64,000 bases of DNA, taken from contig JXTC01000055.1 of NCBI GenBank assembly GCA_002914845.1, positions 186,001-250,000 of the forward strand, written 5' to 3'. The stretch's first letter is position 1; every line of letters begins with the position of its first letter. Of this stretch, positions 46,340-58,127 are shown piece by piece. Source of the DNA: Trema orientale. Taxonomy: Eukaryota; Streptophyta; Magnoliopsida; Rosales; Cannabaceae. The notes under the pieces are model-generated. The model searched no databases. It saw only the letters and a list, made by a program, of their open reading frames with translations, and was not told the origin of the DNA. A program made the position numbers and the translations under genes.

Positions 46340-46960
46340 TGTTTAGAGTCAGCACTTTTGATACCATATTTTATAATTTAACGTATGCATAGGACAATAT
46401 TATTATCATTGTTTCTTTTTTTTTTTTTTCAGATACTGAGATCTTTGTAAAAAAATCAACCCAAAGAGTCAAGCCAGCTAAATCCCACAATGAGAGTAGT
46501 CCTTCCAAGAGAACCGGTCCCCACTCATTTGTCATTTTCAGTTATGACATGGCACTTGTAATTTACATGTTGTGATATGGATTTTGGGCATCTGATCAAG
46601 TGAGAGAAGTACTTACGACACCACTCCATTCATAATAATCTTGTTGTTTACACTTCTTTTTTTCTTTTGGATAAAATGTTGTTTACACTTATACAATGAC
46701 TATTCAGATCACTAACATGTGAACTACATAGTTTTTACATTATAGCCAACTGGCATACTCTAATTCTACATGCTAAAACAAAATCGTTGAGCGCAAACTA
46801 TATTTAGCAATTAGCACCACGGTAACTGAACATTAAAACTATTCTAAAACTGATATTTCATCTCAGAAAATGACAACATACTAATTGACAACTCAAAATA
46901 GTGTTTTGATTGTATTTTGCTACTTAGCGTATTTTTCTCCATAAGGGCTCCCATAAATGG
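46340..46960 (+). repeat. Segmental duplication, copy 2 (partner at 42170-42690)
   Basis: It carries the same ordered blocks as copy 1. It has extra insertions, such as about 30 bases before the first TGTTGTTTACACTT repeat near 46670. Confidence 0.75.
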
Positions 46961-47825
46961 TGAATCAATCATAGGGCTTTGAAAATAACATTTTATCATT
47001 CACATCCCAGAAGGGTCTCTCTCTTTCTCTCCCCCATGTGACTATGGCTCCACCAAATGGTTCCTAAAGAGAGGTCCATATGGTGGACAGTCATTCATTT
47101 GGGGTTGTACCTATTATTTTGGTTGATTGTCGAAATTAACTCTCCACCTATGAGTAAAAATGCCATTGTCTTCTGTGAGCTCACTCTTACTTTGCTTTCA
47201 ATGACCTTTAAAGGCAAACTACTAAAAAATAAAAATAAAAATAGAAAAGGTTAACCAAAGAGTCAAATATTTGCTGTTCTGCAAATTAAGATTAGAAATT
47301 GTTTTTTATAATGGTTAGGTGCCATTAGTTAGTGTATTCCCTTCAAGGGTAATTTAGACAAGGGAGGGAGACCACACAACTAATGCTATTCATCAGAGTA
47401 CAGTTATATAAACTCTATAAGAATACAATGTTTGACAAAGTTAACATTTTAAATCCTTATCGAATATAATGTTCGGTTGTCCTGTAACATGGTTTATCTG
47501 TTCTAGCTTCATGTTTATTGGCTTTAGGTCTTCGTATAATTTCTCACATATTATTTTATTGTATGATCTTCTTGAAATATTGTGGTGTCTCTCGTGACTA
47601 AGTGGATTGGAATTGTATTATGCACAGCCAAAATTTGACCAGTTTATATAATTGACCAAATTTTTATCTAATACAATATTTTAAAAGACTTGCTTTTTTT
47701 TTTTTTGACATGTAATTAAGTTTCACGTTGCAATTTAGATTTATTCAAAAAAAAATTACACATTTTTTGATACACCATAAAAAAGAAATATATTTACATT
47801 AGTTTTAGAAAAAGGTGTCACATAT
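46961..47825. other. Intergenic
   Basis: Nothing recognised; the open frame at 47057-47254 has no family signature. Confidence 0.4.
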
Positions 47826-48150
47826 ATACATTTAGATGCAAACGACATGTCGTTCAATGGAATTGTGGGATCGTTGATTGATTGGGTGGCCCATGACAAA
47901 CTCATGGCAAACCCACTTGCGGGTTGCAGACATGTACATTTAGATACATACGACGCGTCGTTTATGGAACTGGGGATCATTGATTGATTGGGTGGCACAT
48001 GACAAACTCATGGCAACCCACTTGCGGGTTGCAGGCATATGTAACATTTAGATACATACGACGCGTCGTTTTATGGAATTGGGGGATCATTACTTGATAA
48101 CTGGGTGGCACATGACAAACTCATGGCAACCCACTTGCGGGTTGCAGGCC
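47826..48150 (+). repeat. Three tandem copies of a 108-bp unit with a conserved palindrome
   Basis: ACATTTAGAT starts each unit at 47828, 47936 and 48044, exactly 108 bases apart. Each unit holds a 12-bp palindrome (ACGACATGTCGT at 47842, ACGACGCGTCGT at 47950 and 48058), the string GGTGGCACATGACAAACTCA, and a stem of CAACCC and GGGTTG around ACTTGC. Unit 1 is the most diverged. The open frames that cross it (47756-47998, 48073-48261) are incidental. Confidence 0.88.
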
Positions 48151-48964
48151 TCTAACATGGCACGCCTTGTGGGGCAGGTATCCCATGTGCTCTTACGTGT
48201 CATTCCAGGCAGTCATCCACGTGTCCCGGGAGGACAAAAGAGCTGTCAATGGATGGGGTAGGTTAGCGGTAACCATTTAGAAAGAAAGAACAATTATTTG
48301 TTCGAGAGATACTCGACAACCTCCCTCCTTTGCATCCCTTAAGACACCGTTTTTATTTATTCCTATATCCTAATCTTCACATGAAAATCCACCCTTAACA
48401 TGGCCCACACACCTTTAATGGGCCCCATCTTCCAACTCTTTTATTTGTTTTCCAATTTCTCAACAATTACTCGTGATAAATTTTGATCAATTATTTACTA
48501 ACAGTGATTTCATTAGATTCAATCATAGTTAAGTACTATTTCATTATGTGTTTATTATCTGTTCATGCCTTTTGTTTGGTAAGCAAACACTTACCTTATA
48601 TACATTGAATCTGCAATTATTTTATTTTATTTATTTTTCAGTTTAAACGATCGACACGTTACTTTTTTAGTTGAGCAAATATCAAAATGAGTATTAGTTT
48701 TCAATTCGTTATCACCAACAGTTGTGGTTCAATAATTCTGGTTTACTTTTAGACGGTCAATAAGTCATAATTTGATTTCGAGTTCTCAAATACACCAACT
48801 ACAATTCATTAATCATCATTATCAGGACTATTAACATTATCTGATCGTCTTTGGTTGCCTTTTTCCCCTCCAATAAAATAGGCAATTTTCAATTTTTAAA
48901 GCATCGAGTAATCAAAGATATGGGTTATAATATTTTGTTCACCATATTATTATGCAAATTGTTT
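48151..48964. other. Intergenic
   Basis: No gene recognised. It follows the tandem repeat and precedes a minus-strand SINE. Confidence 0.4.
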
Positions 48965-49170
48965 TTTTATTTTCTATTTTTTTTATTAAAAAAAAAAAGT
49001 GAGGCTTAATTAATGACCTCCACTTAAAGAAACATACTTACTACTACTCAATCTCCACCCTATCCCATTAGAGATAATAGGCTTTCATGTCTACTCCCAG
49101 TATGGTGCTAACGTATGACCGAGATCCTAAGTAGTGGGTGTTCTTACTATTTGAGTCAACCCACTTCGTC
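48965..49170 (-). mobile_element. tRNA-derived SINE, copy 3
   Basis: On the minus strand it starts GACGAAGTGGGTTGACTCAA and continues with CACTACTTAGGATCTCGGTC, CATGAAAGCCTATTATCTCT and AGTGGAGGTCATTAATTAAG, the same order as the SINE at 39740. Target duplications of 14 bp with one mismatch, TATGCAAATTGTTT (48951-48964) and TATACAAATTGTTT (49171-49184), flank it. The B box is degenerate, so it is an older copy. Confidence 0.85.
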
Positions 49171-49184
49171 TATACAAATTGTTT

Positions 49185-50195
49185 AAGCACTAAAACTTGC
49201 AATATTTTAATAGTGTAATAAAATAATTAAAAATTTTCCTAATAGATCTTCTCTATATTTTGAACCTTATAAGGGGTTTCTAATCCGTCGGAGGCGCATA
49301 TCTTTTAGATCTCTTTTAGTGGGAGTCTTTCTTTATATCTTCATTTTAATAAATCTTTCTGCATATGTAAAAATATTGTACTAGATCTATGAATATTTTG
49401 TCCCACGAACAATTTTACATATAGGCAATTTAGACTTTTGCCAAGCCCCATATTAAGCCAAGGCCCCAAAGTTTCCTCTTTTACATTAATTTTTTTGTAT
49501 AAAATTACATTTAAAAAAAAAAGACATTAAAAAGAGCCATAATATATAAAAATTTAAACAACAATAAGATAATTTGTAGCCATTAAGAAGTCAAATCATT
49601 AATTATCTCTTTATAGTAACATTTTTGTTTTTACCTCAAATAACCCAATGGATTTTTTTTTTCTTTTATGGAATCAATCAACCAATACATATTTGTTAGT
49701 TTTCCATTTGCATAATTACCTAAAAAGTCCTAATTTTTTAATTGTCTCTCTTTCCTTGTCTCTCTCACTGTCTCTCTTATTCAATTGTCTAATTGCTTTG
49801 TAACTAAAAGGACACATTGAATTTCATAAGGCTAGAGAACAATGGAGAATGATTTAGTCTTAATATAAATATATATTTTTTATAGTTAAGATAATAACTC
49901 TGCATCTATACACCTTCAAGTGTGTGAAATACTTTGATTTTGTAGGTATTTTTTTTAATCGTTAGATCACTATCTAACAACTACCACAATTGACTAGTTG
50001 AAAAAAAAAAAATAACAATAAATATACATTATTTAATGCTTTTTTCTCTCTACCTTTTACTATAAAAAGACATGTGTGATGAATTTTAATTGGGTAAAAT
50101 AATACCTATAAATAGGTTAAAAAAATACATACTGGATTGGTGCTCATATATATATATATATATATGTTGCCAATCCAGTAGCTATTTTTGTGCTC

Positions 50196-50226
<31 letters not shown>

Positions 50227-51125
50227 TCTAAAAGGGCTTTCTTGTAGAGTTTTACCTAAAGCCTTCTAATTGTTTGAGTCAGCTCTGCCCACGGTCCCAC
50301 CTAATTCTAGATTCGTGTGGGTTTTGTTCGTTTCTATTTGTTTTTTGTATTTATTTTGTTGATATTCTTCTATATATGAAGCTCTTTAAATTTATACCTG
50401 GAAGGTTTTATTTTGTTTAAGATGGTTATTTGCAGAAGATTTATCATCGTATAAGTTAAAGGAACTAACTCTGGTGATAGAGAATGATTTAAACGAGTTA
50501 GAGAGACATTTCTTAAGGAGCTATAATATGTTCCTTTGTAGATTTATGTGCACATTATTTATCTGTGTTTTGTGCATAATTTAATATTGAATTTAGTTGG
50601 TTAATTATTTACTTGTATGGATTATCGATCTGATCTTTGTATTAGATTTGTGATTGTATTATTGTTATTAGTGAAATAAAAGTCATCCTTCAAAAGGAAA
50701 ATAAGCTTGCAATATTTTTTTATTTTTGGAAAGAAATAAATAATTGATGAATACTTAAAATTCAATATCATTTGTATATATATATTAAGCTTGAAGCAGA
50801 TTAAAAGTAAAAAAAAAAAAATGTAATAGCTTTTTTACCAATATTCTATTTTTAAAATTTTTAAAAATTCATAATTTAATTCTTATTTTTTCATGATATG
50901 ATTGGCCATATTATCTGTGATTGGTTGTAATATATACATATATTCTATAATATTGTATTTAATTTAATATTAATGATATCTTATATTAAATTTAGTTCAT
51001 CGAACAAATAATTGTGCTACATTCGTCTCATCAAAATAAATGTAGAGATAAATGCTTTCTAGACTGTTGTAGTATATTGAATCTAACTATAAATTAAACT
51101 TAATGTATGCAATTTTAATACCAAC
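49185..51125. other. Intergenic, AT-rich
   Basis: It contains (TA)n runs at about 50147-50164 and 50196-50213, preceded in both cases by GTGCTCATATATA, which is a local duplication. The part at 50230-50700 ends ATCCTTCAAAAGG and may be a non-LTR retrotransposon 3' tail. No gene was found. Confidence 0.4.
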
Positions 51126-51152
51126 TCGCGCAAAGCGCGATATAATAGTTAG
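51126..51152 (+). other. Possible degenerate Helitron 3' terminus
   Basis: TCGCGC-AAA-GCGCGA is a perfect GC-rich hairpin in AT-rich surroundings, followed by TATAATAGTTAGT. Plant Helitrons end in a hairpin of this kind about 10 bases before CTAG or CTRR; here the end would be TTAG, one base off. No matching 5' TC end was identified. Confidence 0.4.
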
Positions 51153-51884
51153 TTTGAAATAAAGAGCTGAAAATATGCATAATTTAGTCATAGTTATAAT
51201 TTGAATCCTCCACTCCACCAGTATTCACATTTTTTTTTAATTTTAATTTTAAAAAATAAATAATTATTATTTTTATAAAAAGTTATTATTTTCAAGTAAA
51301 CTTAAAAATTTGATAGTTGGGAAGCGAACAAAAAAAAAAATTTATGACAGCCAGAAAAAAGATTGTCGTCCAATTCCAAAGCTAACATCATTATAAATGG
51401 AGGTGGGCCGCACTAGGACAAAAATGAAGGCCGTGGATAAACTCTGATTAGCACAAAATTAAATGAATACAACGGTCACCCTAAATCTAAGCTAGCTCGA
51501 TATGAACTAATTAATTTATTTATCGTACGTATCATCTCGTGAAAGAATCAACGGTTGGATAAGATATTAAAAAAAAGGAAAAAGAAAAGAAAAGAAAATT
51601 GGAGATCTGACAGGGCTTTTTTCTTTTTTTTTTTTTTTTGGGTTGAAAATGTTTTGTCTCGGGAACAACGGAAAGACAGGCCGTAGCCCGTAGAGTTGAA
51701 GTTCAACGGGGTTGATAAATGGCGGACTCGAAGGCAAAGCAATAAAGCGGATTTAAAAGAGTAGGTTGAGGTCCGGGTTCTTAACTATGTTTCCAATTTC
51801 CAACACCTACAGAGGCGGTTTTGTCTGCAAGTGAGAGAAAGTTAAAAGAGAGAGAGTGAGAGAGTAGTGAGGAGAAGGAGAAGA
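51153..51884 (+). promoter_or_regulatory. Upstream region and leader of the IQD gene
   Basis: TATAAATGG at 51391-51399 is a possible TATA box and TGGGCC at 51404-51409 a site II-type motif. The immediate leader is GA-rich (AGAGAGAGAGTGAGAGAG). An A/T-rich repeat-like stretch precedes these. The assignment is by motif and distance only. Confidence 0.4.
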
Positions 51885-52255
51885 ATGGGGAAATCTACTT
51901 CTTCTTGTTTCAAAATTATCACATGCGGTAGCGATTCGGCGGACAAAGATGATCTCGAACTCACTGCGGTATCTCATTGGCTCTCTCTTCTTTACTTGTT
52001 ACTTCTTTTCTGGGATTTGTCGATTTTAATGATTCAATATCCGAGTGCTTTATACTCTAGAATCAATGGCCAATGCATTTGTTTATCCGAAGATCTGAGA
52101 AAAACCGAGGATCTTTGTCTGAAACAGAGTTTGAATGCGACTACTTGATTAACTGGAGTTGGTCTTTGTTTATCCAAATGTCTGTTATGAACCAGACGAG
52201 TAATTTGGAACTTTTATTTGCTAGTTTTTCTTTCTTTTTCTTTTTTTTTTTGGGG

Positions 52256-52302
<47 letters not shown>

Positions 52303-55300
52303 TGTTGGGTTTGCTGGTTTTGTGGGAGTTAGAGAGCAAGATTTTATGGTTCTGAAATGTGTTCTTGAATTGGATTTTCTTTAATCTTAAAAGGAAAAAA
52401 ATAGTCTCATTGGAAAGAGTAGTTATTATACCGGGAATTGAACTGTAATCTTTTATGTGATAATAAAGTGCTTTGTTCTTGTTAAACTGACTAGATTAGA
52501 AGGTTTCTGCACCTTTAATGGAATGCCCATATGGCGTTAGCAACTTATTTCTATGTGAACTTAATTATTGGCGCTTACTGTATGGTTACATGAAATCATT
52601 ACTAACAAAAACTAGATCAGATTATTGGGTGCCAAAGCTGTCGCAATGGGGATTGGTATTTGTGGGTGCGTTTCAGGGATCTCATACTGGCTTAGGGTAG
52701 TTTTGATAAGAAATTATGGTGATATGTTGAGAGCAGTAATAGTTGTTTTATTCCTTTTTATCTGCTTGGTGTCTGTTAATTATTGTAAATCGCTTTCCTT
52801 CTAGAGCAAGGGTCCAAGTGATAAACGTGGGTGGAGTTTCCGCAAGAGATCTGCCCGCCATCGTGTGCTAAGCAACACTGTGATAACAGAAACAACCTCC
52901 ACTTTTGGAAATAAGGACGGTCCAGAATCTGCGACTGTCAACTTTGAAGCACCAGCTGACACCACTGTGGTACATTGCAATGATCAGAAACTCCAGTTGC
53001 CAACTGCACTGAATCCAAAAGTATCTGACACTGAAGTTACCCCCGAAACTGGACATGAGACTGGTGCTGAGAATGAAGATGAGACTAGTGCCAAACTAGA
53101 TGAGACTGTCGTCATTGCAATCCAGACTGCTGTTAGAGGCTTCTTGGTAGTTTATCTTTCTGATTTTTTCAAGTCTGAAACTGAATGGGTAGTAGCCACT
53201 TGAACTAAGTTTTCATCAAATTATTGACCAGGCTTATCGAGAACTGCTAAAGCGCAAAAATGTAATCAAGTTGCAAGCTGCTGTTCGCGGTCATTTGGTC
53301 CGTAGGCATGCTGTTGGAACTCTACGTTGTGTTCAAGCCATTGTGAAAATGCAAGCTCTTGTTCGTGCCCGCCATGCTCGGCTATCTATGGAGGGACCAT
53401 GTCAAAATTCAGATCAGAAGGTAGTGTTGTTCCCTACTCAAATCCTCGTCCTATTCACATTTTGCATCCGCCTTATGAAAAGGAAGAAAAGGAAAATTAT
53501 TGCTAAGTTGTAGAGTTTTGAGACCTATGGCTTCTCTTAGATCTCATTAACTAGAACTAAAAGGAGAAGTAATACTGAAAGAACAAAACTCTTGAATGCT
53601 CACTTAAATATATTCTAAGGATGTTATACTTTTTGAAACTGGTGGAGGTTAGTTGATCACATTTGGGATGTTGAAGCTTTTGTCTGAGTTGAAAGTTTCA
53701 CTTAAGATATTATAACATGTTGTCACGACTGCCATTTATCAACTTTGTTTCTTCGCTTGTCATCCAGTTAGGCAAATTTCCTCCTGCTTAAGTATTGGAT
53801 GACATTATGGTCTTCTCGTTCTTATCTTTATACTTTGTAGGAACTGAAAATACAGTTTTTACTATATTAACATTTTTCATGTTTCAGAAGCAAGAAATTT
53901 TAGCAAACAAATCGAATGGGGTAAGCGCTAGCATTGAGAAGCTATTAAGCAATAAATTTGCTCGACAGGTACGGTTGATATGTTCCGATCTTTCATTTTG
54001 CAAATTGTTTGAGGCTCTTTATCTCAAATATCTATATGTTAGCTAATTGGTGTATTATTTAATTGTAGCTTTTGGAATCAACTCCAAAGACCAAACCTAT
54101 TAATGTAAAGTGTGATCCTTCTAAATCTGATTCTGCATGGAAATGGTTGGAGAGGTGGATGTCTGTCTCATCAGTGAATGCTGCTGAGTCAAAGAAAACA
54201 GTGTCAGTCACAGAGCAACAAAAAGAAGAGGAAAATTTTGATTCTAAATTGGAGGAATCCAGAGTAGAACCTGAAGTCATTTGTGAGTCAGTGGACTCAA
54301 AGTTGAGTGTTCAAGAGTCAGTTGTGCGATCTGAAAGTGAAGACAATCTGATTACTTATGAGGCAGACAAATTTGACTTTCAGGGTTGCTATTCTACCGC
54401 ATCTTCTGTCAGAGATAATTTGGAGCAGCCTCAGCCAGAGAACACAAGTACATCAGATGTTAAAGAGAGCTCGGTAGAGATAAATTCTCTTCTGAATGAA
54501 ACTCTGCAATCAGATGTAGATTCTCAATTGGAGAACAATTCTCTGCAATCAGCTTCTGGTGAACCTGAAACAGAAGCTGAACAACCAAAGCGTTCAATGA
54601 AAAGACTTGCCACGGACGAACTGGAGACTGAGGGCAATAAATTTGTTCATGGATCAAAGAAGGCGAGTAATCCTTCATTTATTGTTGCCCAGTCAAAATT
54701 TGAAGAGCTGAGTTCAGCTGTAAATCCTGATCGGGCTTTGAGTTCATCATATCAAGAATCTGGAGACGAGTCATACAAGGACACATTTTCTTTTGAGGCA
54801 CATTCTGTAATCAGGACCAAGGAGTTAGTTTTAGCAGAAAGTCCAGTTCATGGATCAAAGCTTCAAGTTGGTGGCTCAGAGTGTGGCACTGAACTCTCTG
54901 TAACTTCCACTCTTGATTCACCAGATAGATCCGATATTGTAGCCATGGAACATGAGCCTGAATCCAAGGTTTCGGAGGAAGAGATTTGCGCTCCAAACAA
55001 GGGCATGAAAAGTTTAGATCTTGAGGCAAATGATGGCCCCGCAATCCCAGAATCTAGCTTGTCTCACTCAGTCCCAGATCAGCCTGAGAAACTTGATGTT
55101 GCGTATGGTGATTCTGTTAGTTCTGTGGTTACTACGGACTCCCCACGGGTAGAGCTGAAGCCAGAGAGGGATACATCTGATTTTCAGAGGGAACTGGAAC
55201 AGCAGTCTCAGGCAGGTGTTCAAGCACATGTGTTATCTCCCGAAGCTTCTCCAAGAAGCCATATGACTGGTGCTGAATCCCAAGGAACACCTGCTAGTCA

Positions 55301-55902
55301 GGTTTCAGTGAAAACCAAAAGAAATAGATCTGACAAGAGAGGGTCTGACCAGAATCGTGATTCCCTGTCAGCCATTAAGAAATCACCCTCGAATACAAAT
55401 CATGATTCTGGCTCAAGAAGTAGCGTGGAAAAATTGCCTAAAGACCAGAAAAATGGGAAGAGGCGCAATTCTTTTGGTTCACCGAAACCTGATATTAGTG
55501 ATCAAGAACCAAGAGACAGCAGCAGCAATAGTTCTCTCCCCCACTTCATGCAAGCAACAGAATCGGCTAGAGCAAAGCTTAATGCAAATAGCTCTCCAAG
55601 ATCCAGTCCTGATGTGCAAGACAGAGAGATTTACGTCAAGAAGAGACATTCATTGCCCGGTGCAAATGGAAGGCAAGGATCTCCTCATATCCAAAGGTCA
55701 ACGTCTCAAGCGCAACAGGGTGGTGCTAAGGCAAATGGTATACATACTTCTCCTCACATTCTTTGAACTGTATGCATTTGTGTTTTTGGTTGGTGTTCCT
55801 TCTATAGACATGTCATGTATTGACTTTCAATTGTCAAGTTTTGAATTTCATTTGATTATTGCTTGAATTTTGCTTCATTCAGAGAGAAAATGGCAGAGGT
55901 GA
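51885..55902 (+). CDS. IQD32: IQ67-domain calmodulin-binding protein (IQD32-like)
   Basis: Plant scaffold protein that binds calmodulin and usually sits on microtubules, membranes or in the nucleus. Six exons, 51885-51968, 52805-53146, 53232-53420, 53888-53968, 54069-55737 and 55883-55902, encode 794 residues. It starts MGKSTSSCFK and has DKRGWSFRKRSARHR, the usual basic IQD start. The IQ67 domain (about residues 130-200) has successive IQ motifs (AIQTAVRGFLAYRE, LQAAVRGHLVRR, VQAIVKMQALVRAR), and as in the family an intron falls inside the first one. The long fifth exon is acidic and serine-rich. The final 20-bp exon gives the C-terminus NERKWQR; reading through instead of splicing would lose it. 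A second, out-of-frame extension after it is not translated. The neighbours, RCC2-like and CCCH, support the IQD32 assignment. Confidence 0.95.
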
Positions 55903-57841
55903 AGATCGATCGGAAGTACGTAAAAAATCCGAGAGTGGTAGCAAGTCACCGGTCTTTAACAGGCAATTTGGAGTTGAATAGTTGATCTTACATTGACGGG
56001 TAGCTAGCTACTTATTTTTGGTGCTCCAGCTTCTTCTGCTTGAACTGTGCCTTGGTTAGTCCACGCAAGTTCCTGGGAGTTTCTCTTTCTATATATATGT
56101 GACACTGAGTGAAGTGAGATTTTGTGTACATTTCTACTGTTACTATTACCCATTATTATTTTTTATTATTTTATGTAACTTTCTCCAAATCGTATATTTG
56201 GGTGTGATAATAGTAGGTTTGGTATAGACGCATTTGCTTGTTAATCCAAAGTTGCGGTCAACTGCAAGGTGAAGAGCTTAGAAGTCTTCCTTCCCGGGTG
56301 TCATTGTAATAAATTGGATAAATCTCTATTTCTTATTGATTTATTTTTCACGACCTTGATAATCTCTTTTTCTACGCTTCCAACCTTTATGGGCCTTTTT
56401 TTAATAAGAAAATTAAATTTTTTGTGAGTTTAGTGTTTAAGAAGGCATCCTTATCACGGGCCTACAAGTACCCAATTCGGTCTTTCAATTTAGTTTTATA
56501 GTGACGATGTTAATTTGTTACATCCAGTCTAATCCAATCTCGCCTCTCTCTCACGAACAAATGAAATTACAAATGAAATCATGCTTAGAAGTTGAAAATG
56601 GTAAACCATGCAAGTAAAATCTGTTTGAGGCCACTATTATGAACTTTGGTAATGTGACATAACTAAGTACAGCTTTGGGGCACTTTTCGTCTTTTTTGGT
56701 CCTTTCGGTACCGTTATTGTCTTGTCTTCTTCTTATCCAATGGATTCCGAATTGAAATTTCATTTATCCGATCAAGTACAACTCACATGATCCTCGATTC
56801 CTTGCCTTTTTCTTGAGTGGACAAAGTTAGTTGGAGCGTGCTGGCCTAGGATTCACCATCGCGAAGTAGAACACGTCGAATATTTTTTATGTTATTATGA
56901 TCCATTCCATAGTCTATTATTAATATTATACACAAATAATTACTTCTTCTACAAATATTTGGGTTAAAATATATCACTGCTTCCGTAAAAATTGATGTTA
57001 AAATCAGTCCACCACGTCATAATTTTGTCCCAAGTACCTATAGTATAGGGTTCTTAACAATAATTATTGCTCCCTTACTCGATTACTCCCGTGAACAATT
57101 TATTGCATGTAAAATATTAAAATAATAATAACAATAATAAAGAAAGAGAAAACCCTTGTAATTTATTTATAGTGAATTTGGTCAACAAAAACCGCTAAAT
57201 TGATGATTTACTTCTTTTTTTTTTTTTTTGTTGCTCAAGTAAATTGATGTTTTACTTGGTTTTGTTTCTCATGTCCCTTTCCTTACTTTTACCACGCAGC
57301 CGGATTGACAGTTATCTCATATCACTATTTTACTCCGAAGTTGGGCTCTCATCTAACGCTTGTCCAAGACTGTAACATGATGTCATCAGTGATCTGTAAA
57401 ATAATTACCATTTTTATTTTTTTTTTGTCTAACTTTAGAAATTCTTTTAAAAAAAATAAATAAATATATTTTTAGCATGAAACAAAACACAAGCAAAAGG
57501 TAGAAAAGGGCGAGACACGTGGGGAGAAAGTGGCTGCCAGACATGACATTGGCAACTTAACTGGACACCGAATCCTTACCTATTCAAGCACTTCACTTGC
57601 CGTAACTCAAAACAGGTTGTGCAAATTTTAATTTAAAAAATAACAAAACGAACTCCACTCGCACTTGAACACGCGCGAATAGAACCAAAGAAAGAAGGTC
57701 TCTAACTCCACGCGCTCACTCACTTAATCAGACGATACCGAACTGCAAGTAAGAGATATTTAAAAACAAAAAAATAATATTAAAATTTGGGATATATACG
57801 AATTGCGAAAGGCTGAACCAGAGGATTTAGGGTTTGGTTGG
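55903..57841. other. IQD 3' UTR, intergenic sequence and CCCH promoter
   Basis: The 3' UTR probably runs to about 56330. The open frame at 56551-56763 has no domain. From 57480 a G-box (GACACGTGGG at about 57512) and other GC-richer sequence precede the CCCH leader. Confidence 0.45.
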
Positions 57842-57928
57842 ATGGGTCTGTGGCGCCCTTTGGCCTATCGATTGCGATCGGCGTCGTCCCTGCGATTGGA
57901 TCGCCTCAAGTTGGTACAATTAGGGTGA
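57842..57928 (+). other. Upstream ORF in the CCCH leader (28 codons)
   Basis: ATG at 57842 opens MGLWRPLAYRLRSASSLRLD and stops at 57926-57928, 199 bases before the main start. It is arginine- and leucine-rich. A consensus splice donor (AGG|GTGAGT) overlaps its stop codon, so it could alternatively be the end of a leader exon. Whether it is translated is unknown. Confidence 0.4.
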
Positions 57929-58127
57929 GTTCGGGTGGTCAGGGTCAGGGATTTGTTGAGGACCCCGTAAAGATTAGGGTTTTCGAATCTGAGGATTTAG
58001 GGTTTGCATTTTTTGATCGGACCCGTAGAACTAAGACCGGGAATTGGAATTGGAATTGGAATTGGAGTTGGAGTTGGAGGAGGAAGACAAGTATTTTGGG
58101 GGATATTGTTATTGGTTCTCTGTAAAT

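Noticed and set aside
54072..55866. Alternative frames over IQD exon 5 (for example 55357-55866)
   Set aside because: They are out of frame with the spliced IQD reading frame and carry no domain.
55883..55981. Alternative IQD C-terminus RENGRGEDRSEVRKK
   Set aside because: It needs a phase-0 donor that is not present. The phase-1 splice gives NERKWQR, the expected IQD ending.
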